A DNA stretch of 64,000 bases, from positions 1,227,831-1,291,830 of the forward strand of contig NZ_MLJI01000001.1 in the NCBI RefSeq assembly GCF_002095535.1, written 5' to 3'. Of the stretch, positions 30,573 to 40,760 are shown one piece after another. Each line of letters opens with the position of its first letter. Position 1 is the stretch's first letter. The translations under genes and the position numbers were made by a program. Below the pieces are notes generated by a model. It saw only the letters and a program-made list of their open reading frames with translations. It was not told the DNA's origin and made no database searches. The DNA is from Pantoea cypripedii (GTDB lineage Bacteria; Pseudomonadota; Gammaproteobacteria; Enterobacterales; Enterobacteriaceae).

Positions 30573-31058
30573 ATGTATCATGCAAAAATTATCCCGACGC
30601 CAGTCGGAGAACTCACGTTAATTGCCAGCAATAAGGGACTGTCAGCGATTCTGTGGGAAAATGAAGGTTCACAACGCATCCCGCTGAAGCCCATCAGCCG
30701 GGACGATCAACATCCGATCCTGTGTGAAACCGAACGCCAGCTTCGCGAATACTTCGCCGGGGAACGCCAGCATTTTGATCTGCCGTATGACACCGTCGGT
30801 ACGGAGTTCCAGAAAAAAGTCTGGCAGGCGTTAATCACCATCCCGTTTGGTGAAACCCGTAGCTATCGCCAGATTGCCGAGCAAATTGGTAATCCGAAAG
30901 CGGTACGTGCGGTGGGAGCCGCGAACGGTAAAAACCCGCTGTCGATTGTGGCACCCTGCCATCGAGTCATCGGTAGCAATGGCAAACTGACCGGCTTTGC
31001 GGGCGGGCTGGCGGTCAAAGCCTTCCTGCTGGATCTGGAAGCCACGCCAAAAAGCTAA
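30573..31058 (+). CDS. ogt: Methylated-DNA--[protein]-cysteine S-methyltransferase (Ogt type)
   Basis: Direct-reversal repair protein that transfers the alkyl group from O6-alkylguanine to its own cysteine. At 161 residues, the active-site motif is APCHRVIGSNGKLTGFAGG with the acceptor cysteine in PCHRV. The N-terminal RNase-H-like domain is short, as in Ogt. CGGAGGCGCACC precedes the ATG. It is divergent from the Ada/AlkA fusion, so the two together cover the activities of E. coli Ada plus AlkA. The symbol could equally be given as a generic MGMT. Confidence 0.9.
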   Translation: MYHAKIIPTPVGELTLIASNKGLSAILWENEGSQRIPLKPISRDDQHPILCETERQLREYFAGERQHFDLPYDTVGTEFQKKVWQALITIPFGETRSYRQIAEQIGNPKAVRAVGAANGKNPLSIVAPCHRVIGSNGKLTGFAGGLAVKAFLLDLEATPKS

Positions 31059-31122
31059 GCGGGTCACAGCCCGTATTTTCTGCATAAAAAAAGCACGACA
31101 CTCCCGGTCAGATCCGCTATCT

Positions 31123-31140
31123 TGTTTAGCATATAAAACA
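31123..31140 (+). promoter_or_regulatory. NadR-type operator upstream of nadA
   Basis: TGTTTAGCATATAAAACA matches the NadR palindrome TGTTTA-N6-TAAACA with one mismatch and lies 76 bases before the nadA start. NadR represses nadA-pnuC in enterobacteria when NAD is plentiful. Confidence 0.75.
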
Positions 31141-31215
31141 AGATGGCGGTTATGATGCTGTCTTAATGGTCATAAAAGGCCGTTTTGTTAAATTAAGAAA
31201 ACCGAGAGCCGTGTC

Positions 31216-32277
31216 ATGAGCCTGATGTTCGATCCAGAAAGCGCGATCTATCCCTTCCCGCCGAAACCGGCGCGTCTCAGCCAGGATGAAAAAGCCTTTT
31301 ATATCGCCGAAATCAAGCGGTTGCTGCAAGAACGCGATGCGGTGATGGTGGCCCATTACTACACCGATCCGGAAATTCAGGCGCTGGCGGAAGCCACCGG
31401 TGGCTGCGTGGCAGATTCGCTGGAGATGGCGCGCTTTGGCAGTACTCACCCGGCGTCGACGTTGCTGGTGGCTGGCGTGCGTTTTATGGGGGAAACCGCG
31501 AAAATCCTCAGCCCGGAAAAAACCGTGTTGATGCCCACGCTACAGGCGGAATGTTCGCTCGATTTGGGCTGCCCGATTGAGGAGTTCAACCGTTTTTGCG
31601 ATGCGCACCCGGATCGTACCGTGGTGGTGTATGCCAATACCTCGGCAGCGGTGAAAGCGCGTGCTGACTGGGTGGTGACCTCAAGTATCGCAGTTGAACT
31701 GATTGAACATCTCGACAGCCTCGGTGAGAAGATTATCTGGGCACCGGACCGCCATCTGGGTCGTTACGTGACGCAGAAAACCGGGGCCGATGTGTTGTGC
31801 TGGCAGGGAGCCTGTATCGTCCATGACGAATTTAAGACCCAGGCGCTGCAACGTATGAAGGCCCTGTATCCCGAGGCGGCAGTGCTGGTGCACCCTGAAT
31901 CGCCGCAGGCGATTGTCGATCTGGCTGATGCGGTGGGTTCCACCAGCCAGCTGATTCAGGCGGCGAAAAGCCTGCCGCATCCGCAAATGATTGTCGCCAC
32001 CGACCGTGGCATCTTCTACAAAATGCAGCAGGCGGTGCCGGAAAAAGAGTTGCTCGAAGCCCCCACCGCCGGAGAAGGGGCCACCTGTCGTAGCTGCGCC
32101 CATTGTCCGTGGATGGCGATGAACGGCTTGCAGGCGATTGCCGAGGGCTTAGCGCACGGTGGCAGCGAGCACGAAATCCATGTGGATGATGGATTGCGTG
32201 AAGCGGCATTGCTGCCGCTCAACCGCATGCTATCCTTTGCAGCGGAACTCAAACTCAAGGTGAAAGGGAACGCCTGA
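31216..32277 (+). CDS. nadA: Quinolinate synthase
   Basis: [4Fe-4S] enzyme that condenses iminoaspartate with dihydroxyacetone phosphate to quinolinate in de novo NAD synthesis. At 353 residues it is slightly longer than E. coli NadA (347). Conserved cysteines are seen in [22 protein letters not shown] and [10 protein letters not shown]. It is followed by pnuC in the same orientation, and a NadR-like operator lies upstream. Confidence 0.97.
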   Translation: MSLMFDPESAIYPFPPKPARLSQDEKAFYIAEIKRLLQERDAVMVAHYYTDPEIQALAEATGGCVADSLEMARFGSTHPASTLLVAGVRFMGETAKILSPEKTVLMPTLQAECSLDLGCPIEEFNRFCDAHPDRTVVVYANTSAAVKARADWVVTSSIAVELIEHLDSLGEKIIWAPDRHLGRYVTQKTGADVLCWQGACIVHDEFKTQALQRMKALYPEAAVLVHPESPQAIVDLADAVGSTSQLIQAAKSLPHPQMIVATDRGIFYKMQQAVPEKELLEAPTAGEGATCRSCAHCPWMAMNGLQAIAEGLAHGGSEHEIHVDDGLREAALLPLNRMLSFAAELKLKVKGNA

Positions 32278-32307
32278 TGCGCCGCACCTTTCAGACAGGT
32301 GCCCGTT

Positions 32308-33027
32308 ATGGATTTCTTTAGCACACAAAACATTCTGGTTCATATTCCTCTTGGTGTCGGCGGCTACGATCTCTCCTGGATCGAAGCGGTCGGCACCGTG
32401 GCTGGCCTGCTGTGCATCTGGCTGGCCAGCCTGGAAAAAATCATCAATTATTTCTTCGGCCTGATTAACGTCACCCTGTTCGCGGTGATTTTCTTTCAGA
32501 TCCAGCTGTATGCCAGCCTGCTGTTGCAGCTGTTTTTCTTTGTTGCCAATGTCTATGGCTGGTATGCGTGGAGTCGGCAAAATGCTGCCCAGGAAGCCGA
32601 GTTGAAAATTCGCTGGCTGCCGCTGCCGAAAGCGCTGGGCTGGGGAGCCGCCTGTGTGCTGGGTATCGGCCTGATGACGTTGTATATCGACCCGGTGTTT
32701 GCCTTCCTCACCCGCATCGCGGTGAACATAATGCAGGGCATGGGTCTGCATGTGGTGATGCCACAATTGCAGCCGGATGCCTTCCCGTTCTGGGATTCCT
32801 GCATGATGGTGCTGTCGATCGTGGCGATGATTCTGATGACGCGCAAATACGTGGAGAACTGGCTGCTGTGGGTGGTGATTAATGTGATAAGCGTGATGAT
32901 CTTTGCCCGCCAGGGAGTGTATGCCATGTCACTGGAATACGTCATCCTGACGTTGATTGCCCTGAACGGCTCGCGGTTGTGGATACAAAGCGCACGCGAA
33001 CATGGCTCACGCGCGCTTTCTTCTTAA
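32308..33027 (+). CDS. pnuC: Nicotinamide riboside transporter PnuC
   Basis: Inner-membrane facilitator for nicotinamide riboside, 239 residues with about seven membrane helices. The conserved segment [21 protein letters not shown] and a second motif [12 protein letters not shown] are visible. The ATG at 32308 ([16 protein letters not shown]) matches E. coli; GTG at 32299 would add three residues. It is co-transcribed with nadA. Its TAA overlaps the zitB TAA on the opposite strand. Confidence 0.96.
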   Translation: MDFFSTQNILVHIPLGVGGYDLSWIEAVGTVAGLLCIWLASLEKIINYFFGLINVTLFAVIFFQIQLYASLLLQLFFFVANVYGWYAWSRQNAAQEAELKIRWLPLPKALGWGAACVLGIGLMTLYIDPVFAFLTRIAVNIMQGMGLHVVMPQLQPDAFPFWDSCMMVLSIVAMILMTRKYVENWLLWVVINVISVMIFARQGVYAMSLEYVILTLIALNGSRLWIQSAREHGSRALSS

Positions 33028-33986
33028 TGACGATGTACGTGGCCTTCCAGCGCCTCATGATGATGATTGTGCTGGTCGTTGCCATCATCAAAGCACAGTT
33101 CACAATCCGGCCCGTTACAGGGCTGGTATTCCATCTGTACCGTGGCATGAGCGATTTGATAATGCGTATGCAGGTAACGATGAATGCGCAGCAATAGCGC
33201 ATCATGATCGTAAGGCGGGATCACCTGCACATGCAGCGTCAGCACCGGTTTCTCGCCCACCTGCCACAGATGCACATGATGAACATTGCGCACTTCCGCG
33301 ATATTCAGCGTCAGATCGCGCTTCAGCTTATCCACATTGATATTACCCGGCGCGCCTTCCAGTAACTCATGCAGGCTTTCACGCAGCAGTGACCAGGCGC
33401 TGCGCACCACCAGCAGCGACACCAGCAATGACAGAATCGGATCGATCGGCGTCCAGCCGGTCCACATGATGATCAGCGCAGCGACAATCGCCCCCACCGA
33501 ACCCAGCAGATCACCCAGCACATGCAGGGCGGCGGCACGTACGTTGAGATTCTTCTCTTCGCTGCCATGATGCAGCAGCCAGAAGGAGAGCAGATTCGCC
33601 AGCAGCCCGGCCACGCCAATCGCCAGCATCAGACCACCCGCCACTGGCTGTGGCTGGTAAAAGCGCCGCAGCGCCTCCCAGACGATCAGCACGGTAATCA
33701 CCAGCAGGGCGATGGCGTTAACAAAGGCGGCGAGGGTTGTCAGCCGCAGCAAGCCAAAAGTATGACGGGCATTGGGTTTACGCGCAGAGAATTGCACAGC
33801 CAGCAATGCCATCAGCAGCGCGGCGGTATCAGTGAGCATATGACCGGCATCAGCGAGCAGTGCCAGCGAGCCGGAGATCCAGCCTCCGATGGCTTCCACC
33901 AGCATAAAAAGGGCGGTAATACCAAACGCCGCCGCCAGTCGCGTACGGTTGCCGTCAGGCCCGCTGTGAGAATGGGTGTGTGCCAT
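33024..33986 (-). CDS. zitB: CDF-family zinc exporter ZitB
   Basis: Cation diffusion facilitator that exports Zn2+ for H+. It is 320 residues with six membrane helices. The metal-site motif [15 protein letters not shown] and a second [12 protein letters not shown] are present, and both ends are His-rich ([22 protein letters not shown]). The first 32 coding bases overlap the end of the upstream sensor-kinase gene, so expression may depend on that operon; in E. coli zitB stands without such neighbours. Confidence 0.95.
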   Translation of the reverse strand: MAHTHSHSGPDGNRTRLAAAFGITALFMLVEAIGGWISGSLALLADAGHMLTDTAALLMALLAVQFSARKPNARHTFGLLRLTTLAAFVNAIALLVITVLIVWEALRRFYQPQPVAGGLMLAIGVAGLLANLLSFWLLHHGSEEKNLNVRAAALHVLGDLLGSVGAIVAALIIMWTGWTPIDPILSLLVSLLVVRSAWSLLRESLHELLEGAPGNINVDKLKRDLTLNIAEVRNVHHVHLWQVGEKPVLTLHVQVIPPYDHDALLLRIHRYLHTHYQIAHATVQMEYQPCNGPDCELCFDDGNDQHNHHHEALEGHVHRH

Positions 33987-36900
33987 AACTTTCCAGTTGT
34001 TTCAGTAACCTGTTGGTTAATGATATCAGTAAATCGAACGATTCAGGTTCCAGCCGTTGCTGTTTTGCCGCATCCGTCAGTTGCTGGCAATGGGTGGCGA
34101 TATCATCGATACCCAGCAACAGCCAGCTGCCTTTCATGCGATGGGCAGCCCGCGCCAGTTCTGGCCAGTTCTGGTCCTCGTGCGCCGCCAACAGGGCATC
34201 ACGATCCTGCATCAGGGTGCGCTGTAACGTCTGGCAGATGCGCGGAATAAAGCTTTCGTTATGCTGAGCCAGGATGCGCAGGCTCTCTGGTAGATGGCTT
34301 AACGGGTCATGTGCCGTACGCGCCAGCAGGGGGGCGATAGCCGCCAGAGTGATGGGTTTAATCAGCAAAGCTTCATCAGGTTGTAGCGGCTGCTTCGCCA
34401 GCTGCGCATCAGCGGAACAAAGAATACGTAATGCTGCGCTGCCACGCTGACGCTGGCGGCGGCGCAGGATGCGCAGCAGAGTGAAGCCATCGGGGCGTGG
34501 CATCATCTGGTCGATAAACAGCACGTCAAATGGCTGCCTGGCATCAGCGCGCAGCAGCGCACGGCCGTCATCAAACACCTCCGCATGGATGGCAAACGTT
34601 GCCAGCTGCTGCTGCATCACCAGTAAATTGGTGGGATGGTCGTCAACGATGGCCACGCGAAGCTGTGGATAATGCGGCCAGCTGCTGGCGGCTGCTGCTG
34701 GCTCGCCATCGGCTAATTGCAGAGGCAACGTCACCTGAACAGTGGTGCCCACACCGGGTGCGGAAGTCAGGGTTAGCGTGCCGCCCATCCGCTGCACGAT
34801 CTCGCGACAAATAAATAAACCGAGACCGCTGCCCTGCACCGCATGGGTTTTGCCGGAGGGAGCCTGATACCAGGGTTCGAACAGCTGCGCTTGTTCTTCC
34901 AGCGGAATGCCGCTGCCACAGTCGGCAACCATCAGCACGATGTCATCGTTTACCGCCAGCGTCAGGCGGATATCCCCGGCACGGGTAAACTTCAGCGCAT
35001 TCGCCACCAGATTATTCACCACCTGTTGCAGGCGGTCGCCATCCAGCAGCACCGCCGCAGGCAGGGGGGTTAGCGCTTCCACCACCAGCTGTGGGCCAGC
35101 ATCACGCATCAGGGGATGATAAAACTGCTGTTGCTGCTGCAACCAGTGCGCCAGTTCGATGGGGCGGGGCGACAGCCGGAAGCTGTGGCTTTCGATGCGA
35201 GCGTGATCCTGCAAATCATTCAGCAGCGCCATCAGCGAACGTGCACTGCTGTGCATCAGCTCCAGCCGCGCGCTGGGATGCTGCTCCTGTTCCAGCTCCA
35301 GCAGGCCGAGGATCGCCTGCATCGGCGTGCGCAGCTCATGGCTGGCAGTGGCCAGAAACTGGCTTTTCGCCGCATTGGCGCGTTCGGCTTGCTCACGTTG
35401 CAGCCGTTCACGCCGCTGTTGCAGGTAACGACGTACCAGCAATATCAGCAGCACCAGAATGGCGATGCCTGCGGCGATCAGCACCAGCAGCGGCACATTG
35501 CGCATCGTCATGGTGGTACCGGGCTGCGGTGGCATCGACCAGTTATCGCGCATCTGGCTCAGGGTTTCCGGGGGGATTTGTTGCAGCGCCCGGTCGAGTA
35601 ACGCGCGCAGCACCGGTTGCTGTGCACTGATCTCCGGGGCCAGCGGCCAGGCAATATCACTGGCGGCAAACGCCAGATGGATACGATCGCCATAGTGACT
35701 GGCGATGCGCCAGCGGGCCGACAGCACATTATCCACCAGCGCATCGATCTGGCCGCTGTTCAGGGCCTGCCACAGCTGGGCACGATCGTCAAAAATCTGC
35801 GGCGTGATGCCAGCGGGCAGCATACGCTGCGCCAGGTCAGCGCGCAGTATTCCCACCCGCTGTCCCTGTAGTCCCTGCCAGTTCATCGGCTGATGCGAGG
35901 TCAGGGTATAAATGCCCCAGATGGCGCGCCACACCGGCAGCGTGGTGGCACCATCCTGCGGGGGCAGTACGCTCAGCATCACCTGTTGCTGTTGCAGCAG
36001 GGTTGCGGCTTGCTGCGGATTAGCGACCCAGCGTGGGGTAAAACGCAGCCCGGTGCTCTGGCTGAGGGCATTGAGTAAATCGATGGCGAAACCACGCGCA
36101 TTGCCGCTGGCGTCACGGTAGCTCCAGGGGGCGTTATCAGTTTCGGCAGCGTAGGGGATTTCCCGATGCTGTGCCAGCCACTGCTGCTCGACGGGAGACA
36201 GCATCAGGGTTTGCGTGTCCTGATAGCGCAACAGCGGAGGGCTCCAGCGCTGCCGCACCCGGTTACTGAATTCGGCAGGCAGCAGGCGCAGCTGTTGATT
36301 CAGCCACTGGATCAACGCCGGATCGCGCGCCATCGCCCGCAAAGTAATGTCTCCAGCACCAGGATCGGCGGTGATTTGGTAAATCTGCCCCTGTTGCAAC
36401 TGGCTGAGCAGAAACCCGGCGCTGGCCTCGTCGGCCACCAGATAATCACTTTGCTGATTGAACAGCGCATACAGCGCCTGGAGATCCCCCGGCAGGCTGT
36501 GCCAGCGGTGGGCACGGACAAAATTGTCCGGTAACTGGTCCAGCGTGGATTGCGCCACGGTAAGCTGTGCATTGTGACTGTTGAACATCACCGCACGCTG
36601 ATTGTCCCGGTTGCGATAAATACGCACCGGACTGCTGTACCAACTGTCGCTCAGCCCGATACCGGGCGGCAGCGCAGCATGCTCGGTACTCAGCACCAGA
36701 TCCACTTCGCCACGTGTCAGCGCGGCCAGTTGCTGGCTGAGGTCGGGATAGCTTTCCAGCACGAAATGGCTCCCGGTGAGCTGGCTGAGGGCGCTGAGAT
36801 AATCTGCGTCGATACCCCAGATTTGATCGCCGATGCGCATCGCCCAGGGCGCGCTGTTTTGTGCTGGTAGCGCCACGCGTAGCGGTGAGGTGGGCCAGGG

Positions 36901-37029
36901 CGTGCTGTGCGGCGCTGGCATCATCGCGGGCAACATCACGCTGCTGGCCGGTTGTAAGTCCGCCTGTGTCAGCGTGCTGCACAGCAAGGTCAGCAGCAGG
37001 AGCCAGCGTCTCACTGTTGGGCTTTCCAC
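33955..37029 (-). CDS. BvgS/EvgS-type hybrid sensor histidine kinase
   Basis: A 1024-residue unorthodox sensor kinase. After a signal segment there are two periplasmic SBP_bac_3 Venus-flytrap domains (about 50-265 and 275-495) and one membrane helix (about 508-532, [19 protein letters not shown]). Then follow HisKA with the phospho-histidine in [11 protein letters not shown] (~560), HATPase_c with NLVANALKF and GSGLGLFI, a receiver domain (~790-905, phospho-Asp in LFIDQMMP) and a C-terminal Hpt domain (AHRMKGSW). It overlaps the response-regulator gene by 19 bases and zitB by 32. The ligand is unknown; SBP_bac_3 domains usually bind small amino acids or amines. Confidence 0.92.
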   Translation of the reverse strand: MESPTVRRWLLLLTLLCSTLTQADLQPASSVMLPAMMPAPHSTPWPTSPLRVALPAQNSAPWAMRIGDQIWGIDADYLSALSQLTGSHFVLESYPDLSQQLAALTRGEVDLVLSTEHAALPPGIGLSDSWYSSPVRIYRNRDNQRAVMFNSHNAQLTVAQSTLDQLPDNFVRAHRWHSLPGDLQALYALFNQQSDYLVADEASAGFLLSQLQQGQIYQITADPGAGDITLRAMARDPALIQWLNQQLRLLPAEFSNRVRQRWSPPLLRYQDTQTLMLSPVEQQWLAQHREIPYAAETDNAPWSYRDASGNARGFAIDLLNALSQSTGLRFTPRWVANPQQAATLLQQQQVMLSVLPPQDGATTLPVWRAIWGIYTLTSHQPMNWQGLQGQRVGILRADLAQRMLPAGITPQIFDDRAQLWQALNSGQIDALVDNVLSARWRIASHYGDRIHLAFAASDIAWPLAPEISAQQPVLRALLDRALQQIPPETLSQMRDNWSMPPQPGTTMTMRNVPLLVLIAAGIAILVLLILLVRRYLQQRRERLQREQAERANAAKSQFLATASHELRTPMQAILGLLELEQEQHPSARLELMHSSARSLMALLNDLQDHARIESHSFRLSPRPIELAHWLQQQQQFYHPLMRDAGPQLVVEALTPLPAAVLLDGDRLQQVVNNLVANALKFTRAGDIRLTLAVNDDIVLMVADCGSGIPLEEQAQLFEPWYQAPSGKTHAVQGSGLGLFICREIVQRMGGTLTLTSAPGVGTTVQVTLPLQLADGEPAAAASSWPHYPQLRVAIVDDHPTNLLVMQQQLATFAIHAEVFDDGRALLRADARQPFDVLFIDQMMPRPDGFTLLRILRRRQRQRGSAALRILCSADAQLAKQPLQPDEALLIKPITLAAIAPLLARTAHDPLSHLPESLRILAQHNESFIPRICQTLQRTLMQDRDALLAAHEDQNWPELARAAHRMKGSWLLLGIDDIATHCQQLTDAAKQQRLEPESFDLLISLTNRLLKQLESYGTHPFSQRA

Positions 37030-37595
37030 AGCTCGGCCAGTTCAACCACCGATTGCACCCCGGTTTTCTCCAGAATGTTCTTTTTATGGGTGCTGACGGT
37101 TTTGTTGCTGATATGCAATTGCTCGGCAATCTGCAAATTGGACAGGCCGCGCGCCAGCAGAGCCACAATTTGCTGCTCTTTCTCCGTCAGCGGCAAATCA
37201 ATGCGCTCGGGCAGGGCGGGAAAAGCCTGTTGTCCACCCAGCACCGCGAGGATGGCACTCAGTAATTGCGCCATGCTCTGGCTTTTCACCACATAACCGG
37301 CGGCACCGAGCGAAGCGGCGCGTAATAAGGTATGGCGACTCTGTTCCGCCGAGTAGATCAACACCGGGCGCTGCGGATGGTGGACCCGCAGGCGGCGCAG
37401 CAGCTCCAGCCCATCGCTATCCGGCAAGCCAATGTCGAGAATGACGAGATCAATCTCCTGCTGTTGCAGCAACTGACGCGCTCCGGCTTCATCGCTGGCA
37501 GCGAACAGCTGTAAAGGAATCGGGGATTTAGCGCAGGCCGCTTCCAGCGCGACCTCAACTAACGGGTGATCATCAATAAGCAGCAGCGCAGCCAT
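37011..37595 (-). CDS. NarL/LuxR-family response regulator (BvgA/EvgA-like)
   Basis: A receiver domain (LLLIDDHPLV; phospho-Asp in LVILDIGLPDSDG; Lys in VVKSQS) is joined to a LuxR-type DNA-binding domain (KEQQIVALLARGLSNLQIA). The ATG at 37595 is preferred because AGGAT stands 8 bases before it; an ATG at 37601 is too close to that site. It is the first gene of a response regulator - hybrid kinase - zitB series with overlapping ends. The targets are unknown. Confidence 0.92.
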   Translation of the reverse strand: MAALLLIDDHPLVEVALEAACAKSPIPLQLFAASDEAGARQLLQQQEIDLVILDIGLPDSDGLELLRRLRVHHPQRPVLIYSAEQSRHTLLRAASLGAAGYVVKSQSMAQLLSAILAVLGGQQAFPALPERIDLPLTEKEQQIVALLARGLSNLQIAEQLHISNKTVSTHKKNILEKTGVQSVVELAELWKAQQ

Positions 37596-37725
37596 AACCA
37601 TATCCTGTCTTTTTCATTGCTTCAGCATAACGGAAAAGGGGGAGGCTGTTGATTATCTCATCCTTTCCCTGCCATATGAGTGTTAACATCGTGCGGTGTC
37701 CCTTTATTAATAACGACGAAACGCC

Positions 37726-38583
37726 ATGAATCTTCGGGAAAATATTGTCAGCCAGTTCAGCCTGCTCTCACCAGAGTTACAGCGTGCCGCCGAGTTTTCA
37801 CTGCAACATGCCAATAAACTGGTGGTGCTGTCGATGCGTGCCTTTGCCGCAGAAGGTGGCGTGAAGCCTGCCACACTGCTGCGCCTGGCCCAGCGTCTGG
37901 GCTTTAACGGCTGGGGTGAATTGAAAAACGCCATGATTGACGATCTTGGCTTACGTAATGATACATATGTATCCAAAGCGGAAAAACTGATCGCTAAAGG
38001 GACGCAGCCTGCGTTGTACGAAGAGGTGTTTCTGGCGCATCAGGCCAATCTGGCTTTCACTCAGACAGAAAATCAGCAGGCGATGCAGCAGGCCGTCACC
38101 CTGCTGGATGAGGCGGAAAACGTCTATATCTGTGGTTTTCGCGCCAGCTTCCCCATCGCCTGGTCGCTGTTTTATGTTTACCGGCTCTTCAATCGCCAGG
38201 TGTCGTTGATTGACGGGCTGGCGAGCAATATCGAAGTCTTTACCCGCGAGCTGACGGAGAAAGATTGCGTGCTGCTGACCAGCTTCGCCCCCTATTCGCG
38301 TGAATCACTGGATGTGTTGCATGCGGCAACCGAGGCCGGTACGCGTATTATCACCATTACTGACTCTCCGGTGTCCCCGTTGGCGCAGGCGGCAGATTGC
38401 ACTTTGCTGTTTTCCATTGATAGCCCGTCATTCTTCCCTTCGGTGGTTTCCGGTATGGGTTTGGCGGAGTGTTTACTGGCGATGCTGGTGGCGCGACATG
38501 GCCGCGAAGCGGTCAGCAAAATCGAGAGTGCGGAACGTTATCTGATAGATTCCGGTGCCTACGTGATCCCCGGTAAATCCTGA
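37726..38583 (+). CDS. RpiR/MurR family transcriptional regulator
   Basis: A 285-residue regulator. The N-terminal ~75 residues are an RpiR-type helix-turn-helix (MRAFAAEGGVKPATLLRLAQ), and the rest is a SIS domain (VYICGFRASFPIAWSLFYV; TITDSPVSPLAQAADC) that normally binds phosphosugars. In the RpiR-linked amino-compound clusters of this type the effector is probably not a sugar. It stands first in the row of catabolic genes and is separated from the aminotransferase by 133 bases with repeated operator-like sites, so it probably controls that row. Confidence 0.92.
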   Translation: MNLRENIVSQFSLLSPELQRAAEFSLQHANKLVVLSMRAFAAEGGVKPATLLRLAQRLGFNGWGELKNAMIDDLGLRNDTYVSKAEKLIAKGTQPALYEEVFLAHQANLAFTQTENQQAMQQAVTLLDEAENVYICGFRASFPIAWSLFYVYRLFNRQVSLIDGLASNIEVFTRELTEKDCVLLTSFAPYSRESLDVLHAATEAGTRIITITDSPVSPLAQAADCTLLFSIDSPSFFPSVVSGMGLAECLLAMLVARHGREAVSKIESAERYLIDSGAYVIPGKS

Positions 38584-38622
38584 GCAATGATTCATTTGTT
38601 TCCATCATAAGAAAATACAATG

Positions 38623-38671
38623 CATTTGGATCATATTTGCGTTGACGTGATTCAAATGGATCATGCAAGAT
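38623..38671 (+). promoter_or_regulatory. Repeated operator-like sites and promoter before the aminotransferase gene
   Basis: CATTTGGATCAT (38623-38634) and CAAATGGATCAT (38653-38664) are spaced by 30 bases, about three helical turns. The second lies inside a possible promoter, TTGACG (38642-38647) with CAAGAT 18 bases on. They are likely RpiR-family regulator sites. No ligand can be inferred from them. Confidence 0.5.
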
Positions 38672-38716
38672 GCTTCCAATCTATCGCGCAAGCGTTTTCA
38701 GGAGCAGGAAAAGAGC

Positions 38717-40054
38717 ATGAGTCAGATCATTCACCGCAGCCTTCGTACCACGCCAGCCGTGGCGGTGAGCGCCCAGGGGGCTTATATCACGGATGCCAAT
38801 GGTAAGCGTTTTCTTGATGCCTGCGGCGGCGCGGCTGTCTCCTGCCTCGGGCACAGCCACCCCGAGGTTCTGGCAGCGATGCACCGCCAGATTGATCAAC
38901 TGGCCTATGCCCATACCAGCTTTTTCACCAGCGAAACCGTTGAGCAGCTTGCTGAGCAACTGACGCGCACTGCGCCCGGTGACCTGAACTATGCCTATTT
39001 TGTTTCCGGTGGTTCTGAGGCGGTGGAAACCGCACTGAAACTGGCGCGCCAGTATTTTGTTGAGATCGGTCAGCCGGAGCGCACCACCTTTATTGCCCGC
39101 AAGCAGAGCTATCACGGCAATACGCTTGGTGCGCTGGCGGTCGGCGGCAACGAATGGCGTCGTCGTCAGTTTGCCCCGTTGCTGATGGATGTGGTGCGTG
39201 TCTCAGCATGCAATGAGTACCGCGATCGCCGCGACGATGAAAGCCAGCAGCAATATACCCAGCGTCTGCTGAATGAACTGGAAGAGGCGATTCTGACTAC
39301 CGGGCCGGAGAAAATCATCGGCTTTTGCGCGGAAACCGTGGTGGGTGCCACCACCGGAGCTACCCCGCCGACGCCGGGTTACTTCCAGGGCGTACGCCGC
39401 CTGTGTGACAAATACGGCATCCTGTATATCGCCGATGAAGTGATGTGCGGCATGGGACGCACCGGCACCCTGCATGCCTTTGAACAGGATGGCGTGGTAC
39501 CGGATATCGTCACCATCGCCAAAGGTTTAGGTGGTGGTTATCAGCCGATTGGCGCGGTGCTGGCGAGTGAAAAGATTGTCGCTGCGTTACAGGCGGGGAG
39601 CGGCCTGTTCCAGCACGGCCATACTTATATCTGTCATGCCACGGCTGCCGCTGCTGCCCTGGCTGTGCAGCAAATTATTGAGCGCGATAATCTGCTGGAG
39701 CAGGTGCAGGTGCAGGGGGCGTATCTGCAACAGGCACTGCGCGAGGTGCTGGGAGAGCTGCCGCACGTCGGCGATACCCGTGGGCGCGGTTTGTTCGCCG
39801 GTGTGGAACTGGTGCAGGACAAGGGCAGCAAAACCCCGTTTGATCCGGCGCTGAAGTTACATGCCGCGATTAAAGCGCAATGTATGGAACGTGGCCTGAT
39901 GGTCTATCCGATGGGCGGCACCCTTGATGGGCAATATGGCGACCATATCCTGATCGCACCGCCGTTTATCGTCACCCGTCCGCAGCTGGATTTTGTGGTG
40001 GAGACGTTACAGCAGGTGATCAGCGCAGAAACGCGCAAGCTGGCAGGGCGTTGA
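38717..40054 (+). CDS. Class III PLP-dependent aminotransferase
   Basis: A 445-residue fold-type I class III aminotransferase. The N-terminal segment DACGGAAVSCLGHSHPEVL, the ADEVMCGMGRTGTLHAFEQ region and the PLP lysine in TIAKGLGGGYQPIGAVL are clear. ATG 38717 is used because AGGAAAAGAGC precedes it; an ATG at 38663 lies inside the putative operator and has no ribosome site. Relatives act on omega-amino acids, diamines, or amino-aldehyde pairs; the true substrate is unknown. It ends just before a carboxymuconolactone-decarboxylase-like gene. Confidence 0.92.
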   Translation: MSQIIHRSLRTTPAVAVSAQGAYITDANGKRFLDACGGAAVSCLGHSHPEVLAAMHRQIDQLAYAHTSFFTSETVEQLAEQLTRTAPGDLNYAYFVSGGSEAVETALKLARQYFVEIGQPERTTFIARKQSYHGNTLGALAVGGNEWRRRQFAPLLMDVVRVSACNEYRDRRDDESQQQYTQRLLNELEEAILTTGPEKIIGFCAETVVGATTGATPPTPGYFQGVRRLCDKYGILYIADEVMCGMGRTGTLHAFEQDGVVPDIVTIAKGLGGGYQPIGAVLASEKIVAALQAGSGLFQHGHTYICHATAAAAALAVQQIIERDNLLEQVQVQGAYLQQALREVLGELPHVGDTRGRGLFAGVELVQDKGSKTPFDPALKLHAAIKAQCMERGLMVYPMGGTLDGQYGDHILIAPPFIVTRPQLDFVVETLQQVISAETRKLAGR

Positions 40055-40056
40055 TC

Positions 40057-40608
40057 ATGAATCGTTTACCTCCGCTCGCCGAACATCAATGGAGCGATGA
40101 GCAGCGTCAGCTGGCCGAAGAGATCATTAACGGACCGCGTGGCGCGTTGCTGCCACCGTTTGAACCGCTGCTGCGTAGCCCGGAGCTAATGGCCCATGCG
40201 CAGCGGATGGGTGAGTATCTGCGCTATCGCAGTGCGCTGGGTCAGCGTCTGTCGGAGCTGGCGATTCTGCTCACCGCCCGTCATTGGTCGCAACCGGTGG
40301 AGTGGGCCATTCATGCCTCAATCGCCCGCGACAAGGGGATTTCCGCCCGCGCGGTGCAGGCGATTAATGAACAACGTCTGCCTGATGATTTGCAGGCTGA
40401 CGAGTGGGTGGTGTATCACTTCTGTCAGCAATTGCATCAGCAGAAAAAGGTGCAGGACGACACCTGGCAACAAGCCATCGCCTTGTGGGGCGAAAAAGGT
40501 GTGGTCGATCTGATCGGTATTAACGGCTATTACAGTCTTCTTTCCATGATTATGAACGGTGCACAGACGCCGGTACCCGACACCCGGGATTTTATTATCC
40601 CCGCATAA
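40057..40608 (+). CDS. Carboxymuconolactone decarboxylase / AhpD-like family protein
   Basis: A 183-residue all-helical protein of the CMD superfamily (SELAILLTARHWSQPVEWAIH, then a Asp/Lys-rich second half). No CxxC redox pair is visible, so it resembles the decarboxylase branch more than AhpD. ATG 40057 is 3 bases after the aminotransferase stop; an upstream in-frame TTG at 40051 is less likely. Its catalytic role is unknown; it may act on a product of the transamination. Confidence 0.85.
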   Translation: MNRLPPLAEHQWSDEQRQLAEEIINGPRGALLPPFEPLLRSPELMAHAQRMGEYLRYRSALGQRLSELAILLTARHWSQPVEWAIHASIARDKGISARAVQAINEQRLPDDLQADEWVVYHFCQQLHQQKKVQDDTWQQAIALWGEKGVVDLIGINGYYSLLSMIMNGAQTPVPDTRDFIIPA

Positions 40609-40760
40609 GTGGTTCACTCGAAAATAAGAGCCGGCAGATAATGCATGTGTTGTGCTCTTATTCCCCGTGCTGAATAACATTGACTTTAAATGGTGGCGCA
40701 ATGATTTATTGCGCTGCGCGAAGGCTACTGCCTGCAGTTTCACTGACGCCGAGGGTTATT

